A DNA stretch of 64,000 bases from Sphingobium estronivorans (GCF_008692605.1 NZ_LFCT01000028.1:1-64000); one strand, 5' to 3'; shown: positions 52,055 to 60,753, numbered from the stretch's first letter. Notes: a model not told the origin generated them from the letters alone. Numbers and translations are program-made.

Positions 52055-52089
52055 CGCGCGCCGTCCTTCGGGACGGCGCGCGTTTTTTT
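52055..52089 (+). terminator. Strong intrinsic terminator after the receptor remnant
   Basis: A perfect 12-bp GC stem (52055-52066 with 52071-52082), a TTCG tetraloop and seven T. It is the clearest terminator in the window. Confidence 0.95.
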
Positions 52090-52305
52090 GCGCCCATATT
52101 GCTGCGGAAACGGGGCTGCGGCGGCGGTAACGGGATCATTCGTCCCGGCAAAAATGGATCATGTCCCGATCCTCTCCCAAAGTTCGTCATCGCTCCCACC
52201 GCCCTGGAAGAGTAGCCTTTCCCCAAGCACGACCGCCGGGATTCCCGCGGGACAGATGCAGGTTTTGAGCATCGAGGGAACAGCAACCCCCAAGAGGAGA
52301 GAGAC

Positions 52306-54054
52306 ATGACCGATATGCTGATCCGTGGCGGCACGGTGATCGACGGTACAGGCGCCAAGGGCTATGCCGCCGACGTACGCATCGCGCGTGGTCGCATCGC
52401 CGAGATTGGCGCCCACCTTGCCCCCGCCCCCGGCGAGGAAGTGGTGGATGCCGGCGGCTGCTATGTGACGCCCGGTTTTATCGAAAGCCACACCCATTAT
52501 GACGCGACGATGTGGTGGCAGCCGGATCTGGACCCCCTGCCAGGCAATGGCGCAACCACGGTGATCCTGGGCAATTGCGGCTTTTCCGCCGCGCCGCTGT
52601 CAAAGGAAAAGGCCGCGCAGTTGGAGATGATCAAAATCTTCTCCTTCTTTGAGGATATTCCGCTGAAGCCCTTCCTCCAGCACGTCCCCTGGGACTGGGA
52701 GAAATGGTCGGAATATAAGGCATCCATGGCCCGCAACATCAGCCTGCCCGCCAATTATTCCGCCTTTGTCGGCCATATCGCGCTGCGGCTTGCCACCATG
52801 GGCGTAGAGGCGTGGGATCGCGCCGCCACGGCGCCGGAAATCGCCCGCATGGCCGAACTGCTGGACGACGCGCTGGCGGCCGGTGCGCTGGGCATGTCGG
52901 ACAATCTGCACGACCATGACGGCGACGACCGCGCCATCCCGACCCTGCTGGCCGACGATGCCGAGTTCGAGGCGCTGTTCGCGGTGATGGAGCGCTACCC
53001 GGGCACCACCTATCAGGTCATCATCGATACCTTCATGCGCAAGACCGGGCCGGAAAGCCTGGAACGGCTGGGCCGGCTGCTGAAGGGCCGCGCCATTCGC
53101 ATTCAGGTGGCGGGCGGCATTCCGACGCTGCACTTCCAGCGGGACATCCTGCCGAAACTGCAAGAGACGATGGCGCGCCTGAAGGCCGAGGGCGTCGATA
53201 TCTGGCCGGGTTATGCCCATGTGTCGCCGACCAGCACGCTCAGCCTCGTCAAGTCGCTGATCTTCGCCCAGTCCAACGATTATGTCTGGCATGAAGTGGT
53301 GCTGGCCGAAACGCATGAAGAGAAAGCACGACTGCTGGCCGATCCCGACTGGCGGGCACGGGCGCGGGAAAGCTGGGACGCCAAAGCCTGGCCGCATTCG
53401 CCGATGAACAATCCCCAGGACCTCTTCCTGCTCGACAGCGAAAATGGCGCGGGACCGGTGGGCGGCACGCTGAAGGAATTTGCCGATGCGCGCGGGCTGC
53501 ACCGGTCCGATGCGATGGCGCAGTGGATATTGGAGAATGGCACCAAGTCGACCGTGCACATGGCCCCCTTCCCCAAGGATGAGGATCTGACCGTCGACCT
53601 GATGCTCGACCCCAAGACCGTCGGCAATATCTCCGACGCCGGGGCGCATCTGCAAATGCTGTGCGGCGGCGGCGAGAATATCCTGCTCTTCACTCAATAT
53701 GTGAAGGATGGACGGCTCACGCTGGAACAGGCCATCCATGTGAAGACCGGAAAGCTCGCCAATTTCTTCGGTCTGCATGACACAGGAGAGATCAAGGTCG
53801 GCCGCCGCGCGGACATTGCGGTGTTCGACCTGGATGAAATCGCCTATCGCAATATGGAAAAGCGCTTCGACGTACCCGATGGCGAAGGGGGCACCACCTG
53901 GCGCTTCACCCGCCCGCCCGCGCCGATGCGGCTGACCTTGGTGAACGGGGTCAAGACCTTCGACGGAAGCGCCTATACCGGCGCACGGCCAGGCGAATAT
54001 CTGGTTCCGACGGCGGCGGCGAACAACGCAACCGCGCTCGAGGCGGCGGAATAA
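52306..54054 (+). CDS. Amidohydrolase, N-acyl-D-amino-acid deacylase-like
   Basis: 582-residue metal-dependent amidohydrolase (D-aminoacylase subgroup). N-terminal DMLIRGGTVIDGTGAKGYAADVRIARGRI, metal motif H62-T-H64 in FIESHTHYD, NCGFSAAPLS, and the C-terminal sandwich GEIKVGRRADIAVFDLDEI with late LVNGVKTFDG. It is longer than typical D-aminoacylases (480-500) because of inserts such as 110-150. GAGGAGAGAG precedes the ATG; the 216 bases between it and the upstream terminator hold its promoter. No signal peptide. Hydrolysis of an N-acyl amino acid or another amide, perhaps a conjugated steroid, is a guess. Confidence 0.87.
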   Translation: MTDMLIRGGTVIDGTGAKGYAADVRIARGRIAEIGAHLAPAPGEEVVDAGGCYVTPGFIESHTHYDATMWWQPDLDPLPGNGATTVILGNCGFSAAPLSKEKAAQLEMIKIFSFFEDIPLKPFLQHVPWDWEKWSEYKASMARNISLPANYSAFVGHIALRLATMGVEAWDRAATAPEIARMAELLDDALAAGALGMSDNLHDHDGDDRAIPTLLADDAEFEALFAVMERYPGTTYQVIIDTFMRKTGPESLERLGRLLKGRAIRIQVAGGIPTLHFQRDILPKLQETMARLKAEGVDIWPGYAHVSPTSTLSLVKSLIFAQSNDYVWHEVVLAETHEEKARLLADPDWRARARESWDAKAWPHSPMNNPQDLFLLDSENGAGPVGGTLKEFADARGLHRSDAMAQWILENGTKSTVHMAPFPKDEDLTVDLMLDPKTVGNISDAGAHLQMLCGGGENILLFTQYVKDGRLTLEQAIHVKTGKLANFFGLHDTGEIKVGRRADIAVFDLDEIAYRNMEKRFDVPDGEGGTTWRFTRPPAPMRLTLVNGVKTFDGSAYTGARPGEYLVPTAAANNATALEAAE

Positions 54055-54059
54055 GGAAC

Positions 54060-54093
54060 GGGAAGGGCGGATCGGTTCGCCCTTCCCTCCGTT
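54060..54093 (+). terminator. Terminator after the amidohydrolase
   Basis: A 10-bp stem (54060-54069 with 54078-54087), loop GATCGGTT, then TCCGTTT. It lies 6 bases past the stop. Confidence 0.7.
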
Positions 54094-54122
54094 TGCGGCG
54101 CACGCATGCGACTGCCTAATAT

Positions 54123-54215
54123 CATCGCGCTCAGTCTTCGACCGATCACAAGTGGGTTTCGCTCAGGCGCGCTTTACCGAGATCCGATGAGTCACACTCA
54201 TCGCGCCTTGGTATA
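54123..54215 (-). repeat. Palindromic intergenic repeat, copy A
   Basis: Reverse complement of copy B at 60653-60751, about 90% alike over some 93 bases. Core GATGAGT, 3 bases, ACTCATC, flanked by an outer ACCAAGG arm whose partner has decayed, then an identical tail including CGAAACCCACTTGTGATCGG. It lies between the convergent amidohydrolase and Coq4-like genes. Looks like a REP/BIME-type element. Confidence 0.88.
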
Positions 54216-54225
54216 AGATTGAGGA

Positions 54226-54260
54226 GCCATCCCGGCGCCGCCAACCAGCGCCGGGATGGC
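54226..54260. terminator. GC-rich hairpin after the Coq4-like gene
   Basis: GCCATCCCGGCGC (54226-54238) pairs perfectly with 54248-54260. It stands 8 bases past the Coq4-like stop on the minus strand. There is no T-run. Confidence 0.6.
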
Positions 54261-54267
54261 TTCACCG

Positions 54268-55146
54268 TCACTCCGCCGCCATGGCGTGGCCGGGACGCGG
54301 GTCTTCGCTGACCGAATTGGTCCAGGCCCATTCGCCCGGCGTAGGCGGATTGGTGATGCCCAGTTCCTCGCGAATATCCGTCACCTGCCAGTCGAGATAG
54401 TCCCGATAGGGTACGATGAACAAAGGATATTTCCAGTTCCGACCCTGGGCGGCCCCAATGTCTTCCGCATCCAGTTCAATCTTCACCGCTTCGGGATAGA
54501 ACAGGCCGCTCTTCATCATGGTCTTGGCGCGCAGATAGGCGCTCACCCGGTTGAAAAAGGACGCTAGTTCTGGAACGAAATATCTGTAGATCGCCCGCAT
54601 GTTAGCGGCAAGCAACGCGATTTCGCCGGCATGATTGGTTTCGAAACCCGTGATCATATGTTCGATGTCATGGGTATGGGTTCGCTCCTTCATATAGAAA
54701 TCGAAATCGGTCTTGATTTCCATGCCCTGGAAGAAATGATCCATATTATAACCGCTGTTGACCACAAAGTCATAGATCACGGCACGAAGCGTCCCCGGCT
54801 TGGCCCCTTCCAGTTCCTCCTTCCGGAACAGCGATATCTTGCGCCCCTCCAGCCAAGCCTTGAATTCCGGCAGGCGCACCTTTTCTTCCTCGAAGAGCTG
54901 GAATATGCGCGGCCAATTCTCCAGTTCCATCAATATTTTCACGACATCCGGGATATAGGCGGTATTGGGCAGTTCCGCCCCATTGCGCCGCAACATCTCC
55001 TGCGCGATCAGGGACCGCAATTGCGGATGATTGAGATAGGGCGACGAACTGATCAGCACGGAACTTTCAGTCCTGTGCGGCGATTCCCCGCCATTATAAT
55101 AGGCAAAATCGGCGCTGCTCACGCGTGCGGCAATGTCGTTTTCCAT
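54268..55146 (-). CDS. Coq4-family protein
   Basis: 292 residues. The Coq4 zinc motif HDxxHx11E is complete: H159, D160, H163 and E175 (THDIEHMITGFETNHAGE), preceded by YNMDHFFQG and followed by a helical region LAANMRAIYRYFVPEL. Eukaryotic COQ4 acts in ubiquinone ring modification; many alphaproteobacteria carry extra homologues of unknown role. ATG 55146 follows AGGAGAGCG; ATG 55164 is possible. It lies 21 bases downstream of the TonB-receptor gene on the same strand, so the two may be cotranscribed. A substrate other than ubiquinone precursors seems likely here (inference). Confidence 0.85.
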   Translation of the reverse strand: MENDIAARVSSADFAYYNGGESPHRTESSVLISSSPYLNHPQLRSLIAQEMLRRNGAELPNTAYIPDVVKILMELENWPRIFQLFEEEKVRLPEFKAWLEGRKISLFRKEELEGAKPGTLRAVIYDFVVNSGYNMDHFFQGMEIKTDFDFYMKERTHTHDIEHMITGFETNHAGEIALLAANMRAIYRYFVPELASFFNRVSAYLRAKTMMKSGLFYPEAVKIELDAEDIGAAQGRNWKYPLFIVPYRDYLDWQVTDIREELGITNPPTPGEWAWTNSVSEDPRPGHAMAAE

Positions 55147-55185
55147 TTTTCGCTCTCCTGTCATTTTCCCTCAAAAAAACCAGCG

Positions 55186-57669
55186 TCAGAAGGCAAAGCC
55201 CAGTTCGACGCCATATGTTCGTCCGCGATCATAACTCGCCACCAGTTGCAGGACGGGCGAGCCGAAAGCCGTATAATGTTTGTTGAACAGGTTCTGGCCG
55301 AACAGCGACAGTGACGCTTTCGCGCCGCCCAGCGGCATGTCGACCCAGCCGACGCGGCCGTCGACCACCCAGAAACCCTTCTGATAGGCATATTGGTTGA
55401 GCGCGGCGACATTGCCCTGCAAATCGTAGAAGGGCGTCGACACCAGCGGCAAACGGCTGCGATAGCGACCGTCGACCCGTCCCGACACATGACCGCCCAT
55501 CGCCATGTCCGGCGCATCATATTGAATCGATGCGCGCCCCTGCCATTTCGACGCGAAGGTGGTGCGGGCCACATCCGCCACGTCGACGCCGTTCAGGATA
55601 AAACTCTTATAGCCGAAATCGGTGTAGCTGAGATTGCCGCTCAGCGTCAGGCCGCGCATCGGCACGAAATCGGTCTCGATTTCGAAGCCCTTGATGTCGG
55701 CCTTGCCCGCATTGTTGAAGAATTGGCGGCCATTGATGAAATTCTGGGTCTGGAGATTCTTGTAATCGCTATAGAAAAGCGCAATGTTCGTGCGCAGCCG
55801 GTTGCCCAGAGTCTGGGTCTTGAGGCCCAGTTCATAAGCGGTCAGGGTTTCGGGCCTGTAGGGAATACCGCTCAATATGCCGCCCGCGACATAGCCGGTC
55901 GATATCTTGCCATAAGCGGTCACGCGCTGGGTCGGGCGCCAGGTCAGGATCGCCGCCCAGGTCGCTTTCTTATAATCAACCTTGTAATCTCCGACGCCGA
56001 GCTGGCCGCCCTGCCCACCCGAAACCTCGTAAATGCGGTTCTCGCGCTTGTCTTTGGTGTAGCGCAGCCCGCCCGTGACATCGAGCGTGTCGGTCAAATG
56101 CCAGGTCAGTTGCCCATAGGCGGCATAGCTGTCGTTGATCGCGCGCGTGCGGGTCATACCGCTGCCGAACAGGCTGGCCAGCGAGGGATTGCTGTCGGCG
56201 GCATTGATCACCCCGTCGCCATTGAGATCGAAGGGCAATTGCCCCACCGGCAGTCCGGCGATCAGGCCGACCGTTGCCATATCGATCACTACCCCATCGG
56301 CGACGGGCTGGAAAATGCCCAGATAGTCGTTTGCAGGCGAATTTTCGTGAAAGTAAAACAGTCCGGCCGTCAGGTCCACCGTATCGGACGTAAGTTGCAC
56401 CTGAAATTCCTGGCTGAACTGCTTCTGCCGGGTCGACCGCGCGGTCATCAGCGAGAAAAGGGAATCGTTCGGCCCCGGCGCATTGGCGGGGTCCATCACC
56501 GCAGCGACATCGCCGACCAGCAGCGCCTGCAATTGCGCGGTGGTGAATTTAAGGCCGCCGCTCGCCGCCAGATCGTAGATATTGGGGTCCTGCCGGAACT
56601 TGCGATAGGCCGTGATGCTCTTCAGGGTGACGGCATCGTTCACAGGATAACTGAGCGTCAGACTGTGCCCCTGGGTCACGACCCGTTCGATGCTCGACGC
56701 ATTGGCGACGGTCGCGAGGCGATCGGGCGAAATATTGGTGATGCCCCCGAACAGCGGCTGAAAGGCGATGATCGGCGACAGCAGCGCGCCCGAACTGTCT
56801 GGGATGACGCCCCGGCTCTGGATGGCGCGACCGCTGGACCGCGCGTCCGTATAGTCGAACCGATAGTCGGCGGTCAGCCCGCCCAGATCCAGCCGCGCGG
56901 CGACGCCCACGCCATCGACATTGCGCCCGCCCAACCGCTTGACGATGCGCTGCTTGCCGAAAGAGGGGTCGATCTGGCTGAAATCAATGGTGCTGCCGCC
57001 GATCAGATTGCGGTAATCGCCCCGAATATCGTCATGCAGATAGGAGAATTTGAGCGACAGCGGCCCGAAGGACGGCAAGTCCACCGAAACCTTGCCCCGT
57101 TTTGCATCATAATTGCCGTAGGACACCGATCCACGAACGCCGAACTCACCCGAAGGCGCGGCGGTCGTCAGGCTGATGGCGCCGCTGGTGGCATTGCGCC
57201 CGAATAACGTCCCCTGCGGCCCGCGCAGCACCTCGACGCGCTGTATGTCGGACAGGTCGAAGACCGATCCCACCGTGCGCCCGATATAGACGCCGTCCAG
57301 ATAGATGCCGACCTTGGGATCGACCGCATTGTTCGACGTGCCCGACGCCACGCCGCGAATGATGATGGTCGGATTGGATTGCAGCCCCTGCGTGTTGATC
57401 TGAAGGTTGGGCGCAATGCCGGCGAGGGCGCGGACATTGGTGACGCGCAGTTGATCCAGTTGCTCCGCGCCGATCGCAGTGACGGCAACAGGCACATTTT
57501 GCAGGCTTTCCTCGCGCCGTTGCGCGGTCACGATGATGTCCGCAAGCTGCCCCTGTGCGGAAGTCGACTGAGGCTCCTCCGCCCGCTGTAACGCTGGCAC
57601 TTGAGCCAAGGCTGTCGTCGCGGCCAATGCGGACACGCCGGCCAGAACAACGGCAACACATAAACGCAT
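55186..57669 (-). CDS. TonB-dependent outer-membrane receptor
   Basis: 827 residues, complete. Signal peptide 1-22 (cut after ALAQ), TonB-box-like ADIIVTAQRREESLQNVP at about 43-60, plug domain to about residue 165 with GPQGTLFGRNATSGAISL, then a 22-strand barrel ending in the aromatic YGVELGFAF. This is the sphingomonad receptor type used for hydrophobic organic substrates as well as siderophores. It sits upstream of the Coq4-like gene and downstream of the XRE regulator. Uptake of a steroid or other lipophilic compound is inferred. Confidence 0.94.
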   Translation of the reverse strand: MRLCVAVVLAGVSALAATTALAQVPALQRAEEPQSTSAQGQLADIIVTAQRREESLQNVPVAVTAIGAEQLDQLRVTNVRALAGIAPNLQINTQGLQSNPTIIIRGVASGTSNNAVDPKVGIYLDGVYIGRTVGSVFDLSDIQRVEVLRGPQGTLFGRNATSGAISLTTAAPSGEFGVRGSVSYGNYDAKRGKVSVDLPSFGPLSLKFSYLHDDIRGDYRNLIGGSTIDFSQIDPSFGKQRIVKRLGGRNVDGVGVAARLDLGGLTADYRFDYTDARSSGRAIQSRGVIPDSSGALLSPIIAFQPLFGGITNISPDRLATVANASSIERVVTQGHSLTLSYPVNDAVTLKSITAYRKFRQDPNIYDLAASGGLKFTTAQLQALLVGDVAAVMDPANAPGPNDSLFSLMTARSTRQKQFSQEFQVQLTSDTVDLTAGLFYFHENSPANDYLGIFQPVADGVVIDMATVGLIAGLPVGQLPFDLNGDGVINAADSNPSLASLFGSGMTRTRAINDSYAAYGQLTWHLTDTLDVTGGLRYTKDKRENRIYEVSGGQGGQLGVGDYKVDYKKATWAAILTWRPTQRVTAYGKISTGYVAGGILSGIPYRPETLTAYELGLKTQTLGNRLRTNIALFYSDYKNLQTQNFINGRQFFNNAGKADIKGFEIETDFVPMRGLTLSGNLSYTDFGYKSFILNGVDVADVARTTFASKWQGRASIQYDAPDMAMGGHVSGRVDGRYRSRLPLVSTPFYDLQGNVAALNQYAYQKGFWVVDGRVGWVDMPLGGAKASLSLFGQNLFNKHYTAFGSPVLQLVASYDRGRTYGVELGFAF

Positions 57670-57981
57670 GGCAATCCCCTCTCCTCATGAGGCGATGCCA
57701 TCCCTCGAACAGGCCGGTCCCTTTGATGGAACCCGGTCCCTCGCCCGGCCTGCGACCACCTGTCGGCAATCACGACCGGACGCCTGGCGGTTTGCCGCCA
57801 TTATCCCATTTTTCGACGCAGGCCGGAAGTCTTTGCGCTACGGCCAGTCCGCCGCGAGACACTTCCTTCTTGCATCCTCTCAACGCATTTCGCGCCGCAT
57901 ATCTCTATTCTCGCGGCCTCTTCTCTATTTAAATGCAGCGTGTATCGAAACAATCGATACGTCAAGAGCCGACTTCGCTGA
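57670..57981 (-). promoter_or_regulatory. Receptor leader with an inverted repeat
   Basis: 312 bases without a supported gene. GTATCG (57942-57947) and CGATAC (57955-57960), spaced 7, form an inverted repeat close to the XRE stop; an AT-rich TTTAAAT follows on the minus strand and could be a -10. The rest is a long untranslated leader in which I see no riboswitch. Confidence 0.5.
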
Positions 57982-58728
57982 TCAGGACTTGGACGGTGCG
58001 GTCGGACAGGCCACTGCCAAGATCGCATGCCATTCGCCCGGCAGAACACTGGCGCGGCGATCTTCCTGCGCGATGTCGCGCAGTTCGCCGCGAAAGCGCT
58101 CGATCCGTTCGGCGACCCGCGCCACGCCCACCGGCGAAAGTTTCAGTGTCTCAACCCCGAAAATCGTCGCGGGATTGCCATAGTCGAGCTTGAAGAAAAG
58201 ATGCTTCATATGCTTTTCGAAATGCCGCCGCATGGGTTCGCGTCGCCAGACATGCGCCGGGTCGAGCCGCGCCCGCAGCCGCCCTCCGGGCAAGCGGTCG
58301 ACCAGGGCCAGCCGTTCCAGCCGTTCGACATAATGGACGATCTGTTCGGGCGGGATGCCGAAACCCGCCTCCGCCTCCGACACGGGCCAGCCGTTGACGA
58401 TCACGAAAAAGACCGTCGACAGGTCCGGACTGGCCGTCAGCGCCTTTTCCTGCGCGAGCGTCAACCGGTCGTCTGGGCGGCTTTCCACGGCACAATGTTC
58501 GGCAAGTTCGGTCAGCGTCATATTGGCGAGCGCGCAAAGCTGCGACAGGGTGCGCAGGCTGATGCCCTTGCCATGCAGCCATCTCTTGACCGTTGCGGTG
58601 CCAACGCCCAGCTTTTCCGCCATCTCGGCCTGCGTCCATCCGGCAGCCCGCAGGCGCCGCCGCAGGGCCGAGAGCAGTGCCTCATGTTCTGCACCGAAAG
58701 GGTCGCCGGAAGGAGGAGAGGAGATCAT
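57982..58728 (-). CDS. XRE-family transcriptional regulator
   Basis: 248 residues. A lambda-repressor-like HTH spans about residues 18-75 (GWTQAEMAEKLGVGTATVKRWLHGKGISLRTLSQLC). The remaining 170 residues have a winged or MarR-like look (VFFVIVNGWPVSEAEAGFGIPPEQIVHYVERLERLALVDRLPGGRLRA) and could bind a ligand. ATG 58728 has AAGGA 7 bases upstream. The gene reads toward the receptor and is divergent from an SDR gene; repeated TGACGATCCTTTTGC boxes lie at its own start and before the SDR. Confidence 0.86.
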   Translation of the reverse strand: MISSPPSGDPFGAEHEALLSALRRRLRAAGWTQAEMAEKLGVGTATVKRWLHGKGISLRTLSQLCALANMTLTELAEHCAVESRPDDRLTLAQEKALTASPDLSTVFFVIVNGWPVSEAEAGFGIPPEQIVHYVERLERLALVDRLPGGRLRARLDPAHVWRREPMRRHFEKHMKHLFFKLDYGNPATIFGVETLKLSPVGVARVAERIERFRGELRDIAQEDRRASVLPGEWHAILAVACPTAPSKS

Positions 58729-58729
58729 C

Positions 58730-59011
58730 TGACGATCCTTTTGCCTGCTGGAAAGATGATGGGACCAGCGTTTCCCGCTAAATCCGAAAGCGCGATGTTC
58801 GATCACGGAACGATCCGGGGTCGATGTCCATCCCTCGACTCTTCGGCTGCACAATCCCTGTGCAGCCGAAGCTTGTTGAGTGTGAAATCGCCTTTGCATC
58901 CCCCGCCCCTTGGCCCCCGCATAGCCCAGCCCTTTGCGCCGGTCCATGACCCTGCCCGTCGAAAAGGATCAATTCATGGACCGGAACGGGCTAGCGTGAC
59001 GATCCTTTTGC
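58730..59011. promoter_or_regulatory. Divergent control region with repeated boxes and nested inverted repeats
   Basis: TGACGATCCTTTTGC occurs twice, at 58730-58744 and 58997-59011, with the inverted core AAAAGGATC at 58962-58970. CCGGTCCATG (58939-58948) and CATGGACCGG (58975-58984) are perfect inverted arms around that core. A separate 13-bp hairpin (58841-58853 with 58859-58871) lies between. The 350-base gap holds no supported gene; the boxes are candidate XRE operators. Confidence 0.6.
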
Positions 59012-59079
59012 AACCGCCTTGCCGGATTTTCGAAAACATGCTCCCTAGGCCCCAACAGGACAATCGAAAGGGAGTGAAG

Positions 59080-59763
59080 ATGACTGGACAGAGCAAACGC
59101 ATCATCGTGACGGGGAGCGCGGGGGTGCTGGGCAATGCCGTAGCCCGGGGACTGGTGGAGGCTGGCCATGCCGTGGCGGGGATCGACCGCCTGACCGACG
59201 ATCGGCTGCCCGCAACGGTCCATCAATGCGTCGCCGAGGACCTGGCCGATCCGACCCTCGCCGCCCGGGCGGTGGAGGAGGCCCGCGCGAAGCTGGGCGG
59301 CGTGGATGGCCTCGTCCATCTGGTCGGCGGCTTTGAATGGGTGCCGGTGCAGGACAGCAGCCTTGCCACCTGGCGGTCGCTATTTTCGATCAATGTCGAA
59401 ACGGCCTTTTCCACGATCATGTCGACGCTCCCGAATATGGGCGAAGGCGCAAGCATCCTGTGCGTCAGCGCGGCCGCGACGGCCAGCGCCGGGGCCGGCA
59501 TGGGACCCTATACAGCGTCGAAATCGGGCGTATCGCGGCTGGTCGAAGCGCTGGCAGTGGAACTGAAACCGCGAAAGATCCGGGTCAATGCGATCATGCC
59601 CTCGATCATCGACACGCCGCGCAATCGCGCCGACATGCCCGATGCGGATCCGTCCGACTGGACCAGTCCTGCCGCCGTCGCCGACGTCGTCGCATTTCTG
59701 ATCGGCGATCGATCGCGAGCGATCAACGGTGCGTCCATTCCGGTGACGAACAGCGCCGGCTGA
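59080..59763 (+). CDS. Short-chain dehydrogenase/reductase
   Basis: 227-residue SDR from ATG 59080 (GGGAGTGAAG before it). TGSAGVLGNAVARGL cofactor loop, IDRLTDDR, LVHLVGGFEW, active site SAAATAS and YTASK, INGASIPVTNSAG at the end. It is shorter than average. The frame is open far upstream through the control region, but coding character starts here. Divergent from the XRE gene, so probably its target. Confidence 0.85.
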   Translation: MTGQSKRIIVTGSAGVLGNAVARGLVEAGHAVAGIDRLTDDRLPATVHQCVAEDLADPTLAARAVEEARAKLGGVDGLVHLVGGFEWVPVQDSSLATWRSLFSINVETAFSTIMSTLPNMGEGASILCVSAAATASAGAGMGPYTASKSGVSRLVEALAVELKPRKIRVNAIMPSIIDTPRNRADMPDADPSDWTSPAAVADVVAFLIGDRSRAINGASIPVTNSAG

Positions 59764-59840
59764 CCCCAAACCTTCGAAGCAAAATGCCACTATGCTACGC
59801 GATGCGGCATTATTATCCTTCATTATCCTTCAAAGGCGCT

Positions 59841-59861
59841 GTATGCTTGATATAAGCATAC
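59841..59861 (+). promoter_or_regulatory. Operator palindrome before the last SDR gene
   Basis: GTATGCTT, GATAT, AAGCATAC is a perfect 8-bp inverted repeat with a 5-base spacer. TTGATA inside it and TAAAAT 15 bases on could form a promoter, so a repressor would block it. TTATCCTTCA is repeated just upstream. Confidence 0.6.
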
Positions 59862-59882
59862 GCATCTTAAAATAGGAGATGG

Positions 59883-60653
59883 ATGATGGTGGATTTCCCG
59901 CAGGGCGCAGCGATTGTCTTCGGCGGCAGCGGCGGTATCGGCAGGGGCGTCGCGCTGGAGTTCGCGAAGGCCGGCACCGCCGTTGCCATCTGCTACAACC
60001 GCAAGGAGGATGTAGCGCAGGCAACGGCGGAGGCGATCCGGGCGCAGGGGGTCAAGGCCAGCATCCACAAGGTCGATGTGCGCGACCGGGCCGCTGTGGA
60101 CGCGTTGGCCGAAGCCGCAATAGCCGAACATGGTCGCATCCACAGCGTTGTCTGGGGCGCGGGGCCGCTGGTCCCGCAGGTCCCTCTGGCTGACTGGACT
60201 GAGGAACAGTTTCGTCAGGCCGTGGAGGTGGAGGCGTTCGGCTTCTACAACGCGACGCGCGCCTTCATTCCGCATATGCGGGCGCAGGGCGGCGGCAGCT
60301 TCGTGCATCTGGGGTCGGCCGGACATGACTGGTGGCCCAAGCTCGACGGTCTGTCGGTCGCGCCCAAGGCAATCAACGAAGCGCTGATCAAGGGCATCGC
60401 CAAGGAGGAAGGCCGCCATGAAATCCGCGCCAACTCCGTGCTGATCGGCGTGATCGACGCGGGCATGTTCCATGAACTGTCCGCGCAGGGCGTGTTCGAT
60501 GAAAAATGGAAAGAGGAAACGCACAAGCTGCTTTGCCTGAAGCGCTGGGGCGAAGCGGAGGATATTGGCCAGGCAGCGGTATTTTTCGCGTCGCGGCGGG
60601 CCAATTATGTGACCGGACAGACGATTTCCGTGTCGGGCGGTTTTGGGGTCTAA
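59883..60653 (+). CDS. SDR-fold protein lacking the catalytic tyrosine
   Basis: 256-residue SDR. The NADP-type loop GGSGGIGRGVALEF and CYNRKEDV are normal, as is NSVLIGVIDAGMF. At the active site the usual YxxxK is SVAPK (codons TCG GTC GCG CCC AAG near 60353-60367), so Ser replaces Tyr while Lys is kept; a Ser is present in HLGSAGHDWW. It may have altered chemistry or be a non-catalytic binder. AGGAGAT precedes the ATG. Confidence 0.84.
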   Translation: MMVDFPQGAAIVFGGSGGIGRGVALEFAKAGTAVAICYNRKEDVAQATAEAIRAQGVKASIHKVDVRDRAAVDALAEAAIAEHGRIHSVVWGAGPLVPQVPLADWTEEQFRQAVEVEAFGFYNATRAFIPHMRAQGGGSFVHLGSAGHDWWPKLDGLSVAPKAINEALIKGIAKEEGRHEIRANSVLIGVIDAGMFHELSAQGVFDEKWKEETHKLLCLKRWGEAEDIGQAAVFFASRRANYVTGQTISVSGGFGV

Positions 60654-60751
60654 TACCAAGGCGCGATGAGTTTGACTCATCGGACCTTGGTAAAGCCCGC
60701 GCGGCGCCTGAGCGAAACCCACTTGTGATCGGTCGAAAACCGAGCGCGATG
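60653..60751 (+). repeat. Palindromic intergenic repeat, copy B
   Basis: ACCAAGG and CCTTGGT form an outer stem around GATGAGT, TTG, ACTCATC; the tail matches copy A except for a short insertion near 60690. It starts at the SDR stop and ends 3 bases before the stop of the convergent peroxidase gene, so it is a 3'-3' junction element and may terminate both. Confidence 0.88.
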
Positions 60752-60753
60752 GT

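Noticed and set aside
54123..60751. Composite transposon bounded by the inverted repeats
   Set aside because: No transposase or integrase lies inside, and both copies sit neatly between convergent gene ends, which fits a REP-type element better.
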